A stretch of DNA of 5,744 nt, from contig CASFUI010000020.1 of assembly GCA_949297565.1 (NCBI GenBank), positions 1 to 5,744 on the forward strand, read 5' to 3'. Positions 1 through 5,365 of the stretch are shown one piece after another. Both the position numbers and the translations under genes were made by a program. This DNA is from an uncultured Eubacteriales bacterium. GTDB lineage: Bacteria > Bacillota > Clostridia > Lachnospirales > Lachnospiraceae. Under the pieces are notes generated by a model. The model did no database searches. It was not told where the DNA came from and was given only the letters and a program-made list of their open reading frames with translations. Position 1 is the first letter of the stretch; the number at the start of each line of letters is the position of its first letter.

Positions 1-58
1 CTGGGAGAGCATCTGCCTTACAAGCAGAGGGTCATAGGTTCGAGCCCTATAGGTCCCA
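1..58 (+). tRNA. tRNA-Val (anticodon UAC), 5' end outside the window
   Basis: The window opens inside the D-loop of this gene, so roughly the first 15 nt (5' acceptor strand and part of the D-arm) are missing. The anticodon stem is 12-16 paired with 24-28. The seven-base loop 17-23 carries TAC at 19-21, which reads GTA valine codons. The T-arm is ATAGG / TTCGAGC / CCTAT, followed by the 3' acceptor strand AGGTCCC (51-57) and discriminator A58. No CCA is encoded, so the CCA end must be added after transcription. Only 5 nt separate it from the next tRNA, which points to one polycistronic tRNA transcript. Confidence 0.95.
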
Positions 59-63
59 TATAT

Positions 64-150
64 GCCGGTGTGGCGGAACTGGCAGACGCACAGGACTTAA
101 AATCCTGCGGGACTTATACTCCCACACGGGTTCGATTCCCGTTGCCGGCA
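64..150 (+). tRNA. tRNA-Leu (anticodon UAA)
   Basis: This is a complete class II tRNA. The acceptor strand GCCGGTG (64-70) pairs with TGCCGGC (143-149), and the discriminator is A150. The anticodon stem is 91-95 with 103-107, and the loop CTTAAAA holds TAA at 98-100, reading TTA leucine codons. The long variable arm expected of leucine tRNAs is present, with GGGA (109-112) pairing with TCCC (120-123). The T-arm is 126-142. No CCA is encoded. It lies 5 nt after tRNA-Val and 38 nt before tRNA-Arg. Confidence 0.97.
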
Positions 151-152
151 TT

Positions 153-170
153 AGTCATATTTATATGACT
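153..170 (+). other. Short hairpin between tRNA-Leu and tRNA-Arg
   Basis: AGTCATAT (153-160) is a perfect inverted repeat of ATATGACT (163-170), giving a 7-8 bp stem followed by only a few Ts and then an A-run. It may be a weak terminator or a processing landmark in the tRNA precursor. The stem is AT-rich and the U-tract short, so strong termination is unlikely. No convincing separate promoter for tRNA-Arg is visible in the short gap. Confidence 0.5.
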
Positions 171-188
171 TTTAAAAAAATTTAATAT

Positions 189-262
189 GTACGTGTAGCT
201 CAGCTGGATAGAGCGTCTGGCTACGGACCAGAAGGTCGCGAGTTCGAATCTTGTCACGTACA
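189..262 (+). tRNA. tRNA-Arg (anticodon ACG)
   Basis: The acceptor strand GTACGTG (189-195) pairs with CACGTAC (255-261), and the discriminator is A262. The anticodon stem 216-220 pairs with 228-232, and the loop CTACGGA carries ACG at 223-225. In bacteria this A34 is normally deaminated to inosine by TadA so that the tRNA reads CGU, CGC and CGA (known for this isoacceptor, not visible here). The T-stem 238-242/250-254 contains two G-U pairs. No CCA is encoded. It is the last gene of the cluster and is followed directly by the terminator at 271-310. Confidence 0.97.
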
Positions 263-270
263 TGCTTCAG

Positions 271-310
271 AGACTGTGTAAGAGAAGTTTTCTTTTATAC
301 AGTCTTTTTT
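271..310 (+). terminator. Rho-independent terminator of the tRNA cluster
   Basis: The strand at 271-285 pairs with 291-305 to form a 15-bp stem (including two G-U pairs) around a 5-nt loop. It is followed by a run of Ts to position 310. It starts 8 nt after the end of tRNA-Arg and should end the tRNA transcript, separating it from the downstream coiled-coil gene. Confidence 0.92.
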
Positions 311-360
311 CATATTGTTAAAGAAAATAATAAAAAAGACGATATAAATAATATATTTGG

Positions 361-409
361 AGCGGTGTCATGCAAACATAGAGGTATTGGTGTTTGGGCG
401 AATATCGCT
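361..409 (+). promoter_or_regulatory. Possible leader hairpin in the gene-free stretch 311-527
   Basis: AGCG (361-364) can pair with CGCT (406-409), enclosing a second helix CAAACA (373-378) with TGTTTG (391-396). It lies in the 217-nt gene-free stretch between the tRNA terminator and the coiled-coil gene. Most of 311-357 is A/T-rich and could contain a promoter (for example TATAAA at 343-348), but no pair of boxes with good spacing is seen. The 5' strand contains ATGCAAAC (370-377), which recurs at 480-487 in the next helix. The structure is an inference from pairing alone. Confidence 0.35.
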
Positions 410-456
410 TAAAAAACAGGAAAGAGTGAAAGAATTTGTTAATTTATTTACACTCA

Positions 457-510
457 TCAGGTTTGTGTCCGCGCCGCCGATGCAAACCTGAAATGCGAAA
501 AAGGCAGCGC
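457..510 (+). promoter_or_regulatory. Candidate structured 5' leader: long hairpin with possible pseudoknot before the coiled-coil gene
   Basis: The strand at 457-469 pairs with 479-491 to give a 13-bp stem (two G-U pairs) closing the 9-nt GC-rich loop 470-478. Loop bases 471-478 (GCGCCGCC) are complementary to 503-510 (GGCAGCGC) at seven of eight positions, with one C-A mismatch. This would make an H-type pseudoknot with a 1-nt first loop and an 11-nt A-rich loop crossing the long stem. The 3' strand ends 4 nt before the ATGAGG ribosome binding site (515-520) of the gene at 528. No U-tract follows, so it is not an ordinary terminator. I do not recognise a known riboswitch class. A role in translation control is inference. 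Confidence 0.5.
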
Positions 511-527
511 AGAAATGAGGATAATTT

Positions 528-1460
528 ATGAGGGTACATGGAAGTACACAGAGCAGCGGGAAAAATGTGAGTATATCACAGAATTTGACAGATGTTCAAA
601 ATAATGAAACTGTAAAAATTTCAGACAGTTCGGAAAGCAAATCTAAAAGTTCTGTGACATCTGAAAAGTCAGGTAATGCATCAATAAAAACTATTTTTGG
701 GGGAAACTTAAATTTATGCAGCAGTAATGCCCAGGAGATTGACGATAAGCGAAAAAAGGCTCAAAAAATGGCAATGCAGCTTATGGCTAATGCTTTTAGT
801 TCTGACGTTGAGATTGATGATGAGGTGAGTAAGCATAATCAAAACGCTCAAAGTTTGTCAGATGAAAATGCAGAGTATAAGCAAAAGGTAAATGATGTTG
901 AGAGGGAACAGGAGAACTTGCGTGAACTGTATGGAGAAGAGGCAGAGAAATCAGAGGATTTTATTGAACTGGAAAAGATAAAGAGAGAATTTAAAGAGCA
1001 GATAGATAATAATACTGATGAGCTCCGCCAGGAAAATGCCATTGTAAGAGGTATAAAAATAGAGAGATTAAAGTCTCACGACATGGTAGACGCAAAAAAA
1101 CAGGGAGATGCTATTATAAGCGCGGCGAACAAAGAAATTATCGGAATGATTGCACAGCAGGCTAAGGAAAGTTTTGATGAGCGCACGGAGGAAACAAAGG
1201 AAGAGACTGACAAAATAAAAGAGGAAAAGGAGAAGCTTGAGGAGCAGATAGAAGCTGCAAAGGCAGAAAAGTCAAAAAATAAACAAAAGAAAGACGATTT
1301 AGATGAAATGTATGAAATAGGAAGTTCTCTTGATGATATAAAGAAGAACGAAAACAGCGACAATATTCCTGATATAAAGAAATCATTGACACAGATTGTA
1401 AATGAATTAAAACTAACCGCAGAGGACTTAAAGGGGGCGGTTGTTGACGACAATGCATGA
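528..1460 (+). CDS. Hypothetical coiled-coil protein, 310 aa, cytoplasmic
   Basis: The function is not known to me. The ATG at 528 follows GAGG (517-520) with a 7-nt spacer. There is no signal peptide or membrane segment. Residues 1-65 are Ser/Asn/Thr-rich and probably disordered, ending in a TIFGGNLNL patch. Residues 68-92 look amphipathic (RKKAQKMAMQLMANAF). Residues 95-172 and 208-262 are strongly charged, Lys/Glu-rich heptad-like stretches suggesting coiled coils. Between them lies a less charged core, residues 180-207, with RLKSH, MVDAKK and ANKEIIGMI. The C-terminus is LKLTAEDLKGAVVD (294-307). From memory, that core and C-terminus recur in uncharacterised Lachnospiraceae proteins, sometimes in several copies per genome; this was not checked. 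The only cysteine is C64. It appears to be monocistronic, with a structured leader upstream. A structural or scaffolding role is possible, but nothing in the sequence shows it. Confidence 0.82.
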   Translation: MRVHGSTQSSGKNVSISQNLTDVQNNETVKISDSSESKSKSSVTSEKSGNASIKTIFGGNLNLCSSNAQEIDDKRKKAQKMAMQLMANAFSSDVEIDDEVSKHNQNAQSLSDENAEYKQKVNDVEREQENLRELYGEEAEKSEDFIELEKIKREFKEQIDNNTDELRQENAIVRGIKIERLKSHDMVDAKKQGDAIISAANKEIIGMIAQQAKESFDERTEETKEETDKIKEEKEKLEEQIEAAKAEKSKNKQKKDDLDEMYEIGSSLDDIKKNENSDNIPDIKKSLTQIVNELKLTAEDLKGAVVDDNA

Positions 1461-1519
1461 TGATGAGCAAGGTTAAATTTGAGATTGAGACAGGCTGAAA
1501 TTTTGTGCGAAATGTTAAA

Positions 1520-1547
1520 TTTACGTTTGTTTCTCAGAGCGTATATT
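1520..1547 (+). promoter_or_regulatory. Possible promoter for the Ser/Asn-rich gene
   Basis: TTTACG (1520-1525, 4 of 6 matches to the -35 consensus) and TATATT (1542-1547, 5 of 6 to the -10) are separated by 16 bp. This would put the transcript start near 1554, about 55 nt before the ATG at 1610. The rest of the 149-nt gap after the coiled-coil gene shows no clear terminator; it has only a 9-bp direct repeat, GTTAAATTT, at 1472-1480 and 1514-1522. Confidence 0.35.
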
Positions 1548-1609
1548 TTTTCAAAATCCAGAAATAATAATGAGTGAAAAACCTATATTATTATAAGGAG
1601 GACATCAAT

Positions 1610-1840
1610 ATGTCTAAGAATTACTCAAGCAATTCATCAAATTCAAGCAACTCATCAAACTCAAGCAATGCTTACAATTCATCAAATTCAAGCAGCTCAT
1701 CAAGCTCAAGCAATGCTTACAATTCATCAAACTCAAGCAACTCATCAAACTCAAGCAACGCTTATAACACAAGCAATGCTTCAAATAAGAATTCTTCAAA
1801 GAACGCATCAAAGAATTCTTCAAAGAACACATCTAAATAA
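1610..1840 (+). CDS. Small Ser/Asn-rich repeat protein, 76 aa, function unknown
   Basis: The ATG at 1610 is chosen because AAGGAGG (1595-1601) precedes it by 8 nt. An in-frame GTG at 1574 would add 12 residues but has no such site. The product has 37 Ser and 21 Asn in 76 residues (76%), 6 Lys, 4 Tyr, and no acidic residue, no Cys and no hydrophobic core. Residues 6-52 are SSN triplets interrupted by AYN at regular 15-residue steps. The tail is a KNSSKNAS-type Lys-containing repeat. It must be disordered, basic and soluble; there is no signal peptide. The near-perfect ribosome binding site and intact frame across the repeats argue that it is expressed. I do not recognise a characterised family. 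A spore, surface or nucleic-acid association would be speculation. A hairpin follows at 1852-1893. Confidence 0.75.
   Translation: MSKNYSSNSSNSSNSSNSSNAYNSSNSSSSSSSSNAYNSSNSSNSSNSSNAYNTSNASNKNSSKNASKNSSKNTSK
1631..1765 (+). repeat. Three 45-bp tandem repeats inside the Ser/Asn-rich gene
   Basis: Units lie at 1631-1675, 1676-1720 and 1721-1765. Each begins AATTCATCAAA and ends in GCTTAC or GCTTAT, encoding NSSNSSNSSNSSNAY or close variants. The units differ at only a few positions; A-to-G changes in the middle unit turn Asn into Ser. Each unit also contains two copies of a shorter sub-repeat of about 18 bp (TCATCAAACTCAAGCAAC-like). The period is a multiple of three, so copy-number change would keep the frame. 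Confidence 0.9.
1787..1834 (+). repeat. Two 24-bp tandem repeats at the 3' end of the Ser/Asn-rich gene
   Basis: Units 1787-1810 and 1811-1834 share AAGAATTCTTCAAAGAAC and differ only in the last six bases. They encode KNSSKNAS and KNSSKNTS. This is a second, independent repeat family in the same small gene and carries most of its Lys residues. Confidence 0.85.
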
Positions 1841-1851
1841 TTAATTTTTGA

Positions 1852-1893
1852 GGGCTTCGCATTCGGCTTTAAAATATGCCGTTTGCGGAGCCT
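1852..1893 (+). other. Strong hairpin after the Ser/Asn-rich gene, no U-tract
   Basis: GGGCTTCGCA (1852-1861) pairs with TGCGGAGCCT (1884-1893) over 10 bp with two G-U pairs. After a 2x2 mismatch, CGGC (1864-1867) pairs with GCCG (1878-1881), closing a 10-nt loop. It starts 11 nt after the stop codon. On the + strand it is followed by GAAAACATATT, not a T-run, and the - strand lacks a T-run too, so it is not a canonical intrinsic terminator in either direction. It may protect the 3' end of the small mRNA or act as a weak terminator. Confidence 0.65.
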
Positions 1894-1909
1894 GAAAACA
1901 TATTATAAA

Positions 1910-1941
1910 TTGACAATTATGCCGCCAAATCAGAATATAAT
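1910..1941 (+). promoter_or_regulatory. Probable promoter of the rhodanese gene, long spacer
   Basis: A perfect TTGACA (1910-1915) and a perfect TATAAT (1936-1941) are 20 bp apart, longer than the usual 16-18 bp. GAATAT at 1933-1938 would give a 17-bp spacer but matches the -10 box less well. Either choice would place the start of transcription some 15-25 nt before the ATG at 1968. Confidence 0.5.
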
Positions 1942-1967
1942 AAATAAAAAGACAAATAAGGTGCGTT

Positions 1968-2321
1968 ATGGCATGTGAGATTATAAATAGTATGGCTTTT
2001 GACAGATATGCTGCAGCCGATGGGACCATAATAATTGATTTGAGAAATGAGGAGGAATATAGAAAAAAGCATATAAAGGGAGCTGTAAATATCAGTGCGG
2101 ACAGATTGGATGAAATTCTGGAGAGAAGCAGGAGAATGGGGCAGAGAACAATCAGAATTAATGACAGAATTTGCAGACAGTCGGATATTATTCTGCTGTA
2201 TTGCAGCAGAGGCGCTCAGAGCTTTCTGATGTGCCGGAAAATGGCGATGTTTGGATTTAATGTAAAATCGCTTTCCGGTGGGATTGAGAGATACAGGGGA
2301 AGATATTTGACGGTAAGGTAA
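1968..2321 (+). CDS. Single-domain rhodanese-like sulfurtransferase, 117 aa
   Basis: Rhodanese domains carry sulfur as a persulfide on an active-site cysteine and pass it to acceptors such as cyanide, thiols or partner proteins. The physiological partner here is not shown. The domain fills the protein. IIIDLRNEEEYRKKHIKGAVNIS (residues 21-43) is the typical N-terminal CH2A-like strand and helix, and LLYCSRGAQS (76-85) is the active-site loop with Cys79. SGGIERYRG (103-111) is the common C-terminal SGG motif. The loop CSRGAQS fits the CxxGxxS pattern, though position 80 is Ser where Arg is common. There is no signal peptide, so it is cytosolic. The ATG at 1968 follows AAGGTG (1958-1963) at short spacing. 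It seems to be transcribed alone from the promoter at 1910-1941, with its own promoter-bearing gap before the next gene. Confidence 0.88.
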   Translation: MACEIINSMAFDRYAAADGTIIIDLRNEEEYRKKHIKGAVNISADRLDEILERSRRMGQRTIRINDRICRQSDIILLYCSRGAQSFLMCRKMAMFGFNVKSLSGGIERYRGRYLTVR

Positions 2322-2388
2322 ATATATTCGCAAAATAATGGGCAGCCGGTATATTGATATGTCATATGTGAAATATATTTTAAACGGA

Positions 2389-2417
2389 TTGACACATAAA
2401 TCTGCAGGCTTTAATAT
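2389..2417 (+). promoter_or_regulatory. Promoter of the methyltransferase-protease-rdgB operon
   Basis: A perfect TTGACA (2389-2394) is followed after 17 bp by TAATAT (2412-2417, 4 of 6 to the -10 consensus). Transcription would start near 2424 and leave a leader of about 40 nt before the ATG at 2466. No clear terminator for the upstream rhodanese gene is visible between 2322 and this site. Confidence 0.65.
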
Positions 2418-2465
2418 ATTAAGTGTATAAGCCCTTTAGTATGACTTGTACATCCGGAGGAGTTA

Positions 2466-3620
2466 ATGAATACATATGAATTGATAGCACCGTGTCATTT
2501 TGGACTTGAAGCGGTGCTGAAAAAAGAGATATATGATTTAGGATATGAAATTTTGTCTGTTGAGGACGGAAAAGTTACATTTGAGGGAGATGCCGAGGCG
2601 ATATGCCGTGCAAATATTAATTTAAGAACTGCCGAGAGAGTGCTTCTGAAAGTCGGACAGTTCAAGGCTGTGACATTTACTGAGCTTTTTGACGCGACTA
2701 AGGCTCTTGCATGGGAGGAGTTTATTCCGCCTGATGCAAAATTCTGGGTGACCAAGGCAAATTCGGTCAACAGCAAGCTTTTCAGCAGTTCTGATATTCA
2801 GTCTATTGTAAAAAAGGCTATGGTGGAGAGACTGAAGGAAAAGTATAAAATAAGCTGGTTTAAAGAGGAAGGTGAAGCATTTCCTTTAAGAGTTACAATT
2901 ATTAAAGATATTGTGACGCTCGCGATTGATACTACGGGGGCTTCGCTTCACAAGCGCGGTTACAGGCCGGAGGCAGGAAAGGCGCCGATTTCAGAGTGTC
3001 TTGCCGCGGCGCTTATAAAACTCACGCCTTGGAATAAAGACCGCATTCTTGTAGACCCGTTTTGCGGCAGCGGGACATTTCCGATTGAGGCGGCTATGAT
3101 AGCTGCTGGTATAGCTCCGGGACTGAATCGTGATTTTACAGCGGAGAAGTGGGAAAATATTATACCTAGAAAAATGTGGTATGAAGCTGTCACAGAAGCT
3201 AACGATATGGTAAATCTCAATATAGAGACAGATATTCAGGGATATGATTTGGATGCGGATGTCGTTAAAATTGCGCGCAGGAGCGCTCAGAATGCAGGAG
3301 TTGATAAGTTGATACATTTTCAGCAGAGAGATGTCACAAAGCTGTCACACCCGAAAAAATACGGTTTTATCATCACTAATCCGCCGTATGGGGAGAGACT
3401 TGAGGAAAAAGAGTCGCTTCCTGCTATTTACAGCGCGCTCGGCAGACAGTTTTCATTGCTTGACAGCTGGTCAGCCTATGTAATTACTTCGTATTCGGAG
3501 GCTGAAAAGTACTTTGGGAGAAAAGCGGATAAGAACAGAAAGATTTACAATGGTATGTTAAAGACATATTTTTATTCTTTTTTGGGACCAAAACCGCCGA
3601 AGAAAAAGGAAAATGATTAA
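2466..3620 (+). CDS. THUMP-domain SAM-dependent rRNA methyltransferase (RlmL/YpsC type)
   Basis: The protein (384 aa) belongs to the COG0116 family, which methylates 23S rRNA; E. coli RlmL makes m2G2445 with the equivalent region. The exact target base here is inferred, not shown. Residues 1-55 form the N-terminal ferredoxin-like part, and about 45-155 the THUMP RNA-binding domain. From about 160 comes the Rossmann methyltransferase: HKRGYR (162-167), the SAM-binding DPFCGSGTFPIEAAMIA (197-213), GYDLDADVV (259-267) with the ribose-binding acidic residue, and the catalytic NPPYGERL (305-312). The NPPY motif led older annotations to call this family N6-adenine DNA methylase, which is probably wrong. 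It lacks the second, RlmK-like methyltransferase half of E. coli RlmL, as is usual in Firmicutes. The ATG has GGAGG (2456-2460) 5 nt upstream. The stop is 14 bp before the protease start, so the two are likely co-transcribed. Cytosolic. Confidence 0.93.
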   Translation: MNTYELIAPCHFGLEAVLKKEIYDLGYEILSVEDGKVTFEGDAEAICRANINLRTAERVLLKVGQFKAVTFTELFDATKALAWEEFIPPDAKFWVTKANSVNSKLFSSSDIQSIVKKAMVERLKEKYKISWFKEEGEAFPLRVTIIKDIVTLAIDTTGASLHKRGYRPEAGKAPISECLAAALIKLTPWNKDRILVDPFCGSGTFPIEAAMIAAGIAPGLNRDFTAEKWENIIPRKMWYEAVTEANDMVNLNIETDIQGYDLDADVVKIARRSAQNAGVDKLIHFQQRDVTKLSHPKKYGFIITNPPYGERLEEKESLPAIYSALGRQFSLLDSWSAYVITSYSEAEKYFGRKADKNRKIYNGMLKTYFYSFLGPKPPKKKEND

Positions 3621-3634
3621 GAAGGGGATAAATA

Positions 3635-5365
3635 TTGAAGGGCAGAAAGTTATATCTGGGTTTAATATTTATATTGTCTCTTTCGGTAGTTTATCTGCTT
3701 GAGGCAATGGCTCAGGATAAAGGCATAGCGCTGGGAAATGTTATTATATGCGACGACGACAGGCCGCAGGAGTGGCAGCAGCTCATTGCATCCGATGTGA
3801 GCGGTAACGCGTTAAAGCTTCAGGTTGACGGTGTGGATGTCGAATTTAATAAAAACCAGTTATATATGGAAGAAAATCTCGATATTATGATACCGACTGA
3901 CATTTTCAGGAGTACATTTAAGTGCGCGTTTAATTATGTTGATGAGTACAGGATTGAGCTGCACAAAGGCAACACGGTTGTTTCTGTCAGTTCAGGCGAC
4001 TCATATATAACGGTTGACGGTGAGAATATTTATCTCGAGAATGCCATGAAAAAAGCTGAAAACGGTTACTATATTAATGCGAGAGTTCTTGAAGCGGGTT
4101 TTGGATATACTTACAAGTGGGAATCCGGTATAAACACGCTCAGCCTTGTAGATACACGAAAGGACGAAAGCTATCTGCCTTCAAAATACAGCTATTATGA
4201 CGTTGGACGGCTTGGAAAAATCAAAGATCAGGGGATATACGGGACTTGTTGGGCGTTTGCGGCGCTTACTGCGGTTGAAACAAGTCTTATGCCGGAGGAA
4301 ACATACGATTTTTCTGAGGACAACATGGTATGGAACAGCGGGTACTTTGGCTCAAAGTATGACGGAGGCGATTATACCAGGGCGGTTGCATATCTGACTT
4401 CGTGGAAGGGACCTGTTTTAGAAGAGGACGATATTTACGGCGATGAAGAGAATAATCCAGATGCTGAGGTGAAAAAACATGTTCAGGAAGCACAGATTAT
4501 AGAGAGCAAAAATCTTGAGGCGATAAAGAGAGCCGTATTTCTTTATGGGGGTGTCGAATCTTCGCTTTACACTTCTATGAGCTACGTCGGAGAGCGTTCG
4601 ATGTATTATAATGATAAAAATTTTTCGTATTGTTATATAGGAACAAATAAACCTAATCATGATGTTGTGATTGTGGGCTGGGACGACAATTATCCAAAGG
4701 AAAATTTCAGTGTAAACCTTGAGGGCAACGGAGCATTTTTGTGTGTAAACAGCTGGGGTGAAGACTTTGGTGATAACGGACTTTTCTATGTTTCGTATTA
4801 TGATTCAAATATAGGTATTCATAATGTAGTTTATACGAGAGTTGAGGATACTGACAATTACGATAATATTTATCAGACTGATTTGTGCGGCTGGGTAGGA
4901 CAGCTCGGTTACGAAAACGAGACTGCTTATTTTTCAAATGTCTATACGGCTCAAGCTGACGAGGAGCTTAAAGCGGTGGGCTTTTACGCGACAGGAAAGG
5001 ATACTTCATATGAAATATATTATGTAGATGATTTTGATGGAACGGAATCCTTTGGCGACAAGATTTATCTTCAATCGGGAAAGTTTGTAAACGAGGGCTA
5101 TTATACGGTTGATTTGGATAATTCAATTATGCTTGAGGCTGGAAAGAAGTATGCCATAGTTATAAAAATTACGACGCCCGGAGCCGTGCATCCGATTGCG
5201 ATTGAATACAGGGCGGGCAGATCAACTAAGAATGTTGTGCTTGACGACGGAGAAGGGTATATCAGTTTAATAGGTAAAACATGGGAGCATGTTGAGGAAT
5301 CTAAGGAGTGCAATATCTGCCTCAAGATGTATACAAATACCAGAATGGAGAACGAAAGTGAATAA
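3635..5365 (+). CDS. Secreted C1A (papain-family) cysteine protease with N-terminal copper-amine-oxidase-like and C-terminal lectin-like domains
   Basis: The protein (576 aa) starts at TTG 3635. AAGGGG (3622-3627) precedes it by 7 nt, an in-frame TAA sits just upstream (3629-3631), and the next in-frame ATG is past the hydrophobic segment. Residues 1-26 are a signal peptide: KGRK, a hydrophobic stretch 6-22, then AMA at 24-26 as a likely cleavage site. Residues about 60-172 resemble a copper amine oxidase N-terminal (stalk-like) domain, common in clostridial surface proteins. The papain core spans about 180-400: oxyanion Gln199 in KDQGIYGTCWAFAA, nucleophile Cys205, His342 in NHDVVIVGWDD, and Asn372 in CVNSWGEDFG. 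All four catalytic positions are intact. Residues about 405-568 fit the lectin-like domain that follows the peptidase in similar clostridial proteins (weaker). No LPXTG or membrane anchor is seen at the C-terminus. It should cut peptides outside the cell; the substrate is unknown. Its stop overlaps the rdgB start by 8 bp. Confidence 0.9.
   Translation: MKGRKLYLGLIFILSLSVVYLLEAMAQDKGIALGNVIICDDDRPQEWQQLIASDVSGNALKLQVDGVDVEFNKNQLYMEENLDIMIPTDIFRSTFKCAFNYVDEYRIELHKGNTVVSVSSGDSYITVDGENIYLENAMKKAENGYYINARVLEAGFGYTYKWESGINTLSLVDTRKDESYLPSKYSYYDVGRLGKIKDQGIYGTCWAFAALTAVETSLMPEETYDFSEDNMVWNSGYFGSKYDGGDYTRAVAYLTSWKGPVLEEDDIYGDEENNPDAEVKKHVQEAQIIESKNLEAIKRAVFLYGGVESSLYTSMSYVGERSMYYNDKNFSYCYIGTNKPNHDVVIVGWDDNYPKENFSVNLEGNGAFLCVNSWGEDFGDNGLFYVSYYDSNIGIHNVVYTRVEDTDNYDNIYQTDLCGWVGQLGYENETAYFSNVYTAQADEELKAVGFYATGKDTSYEIYYVDDFDGTESFGDKIYLQSGKFVNEGYYTVDLDNSIMLEAGKKYAIVIKITTPGAVHPIAIEYRAGRSTKNVVLDDGEGYISLIGKTWEHVEESKECNICLKMYTNTRMENESE

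Noticed and set aside
189..527. Integration site at the 3' end of tRNA-Arg
   Set aside because: No second copy of the tRNA 3' end and no integrase gene are seen in the window; an intact terminator follows the tRNA.
311..527. Known riboswitch classes in the leader (cyclic-di-GMP, T-box, SAM, TPP and similar)
   Set aside because: None of the conserved core motifs I know of these classes could be placed; the pairing is described only as a candidate structure.
848..1470. Several open frames on the - strand opposite the coiled-coil gene
   Set aside because: They are Ser/Phe-rich mirror images of a Lys/Glu-rich coding strand, lack ribosome binding sites and overlap a better-supported gene.
1574..1609. 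GTG at 1574 as start of the Ser/Asn-rich protein
   Set aside because: No ribosome binding site precedes it, while AAGGAGG sits at the right distance from the ATG at 1610.
1614..1832. A 72-residue repetitive frame on the - strand
   Set aside because: It is the antisense reading of the 45-bp repeats (Cys/Leu/Met repeats), with no ribosome binding site; the + strand frame has an excellent one.
1631..1834. CRISPR-like array
   Set aside because: The repeats are directly adjacent with no unique spacers, and they lie within an intact reading frame.
1917..2333. A 138-residue - strand frame opposite the rhodanese gene
   Set aside because: It shows no recognisable domain, and the + strand frame carries complete rhodanese motifs with its own promoter-like boxes.
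2406..2433. Short inverted repeat (GGCTT / AAGCC) around the operon -10 box
   Set aside because: Only 5 bp with a long loop and no T-run; too weak to call a terminator or operator.
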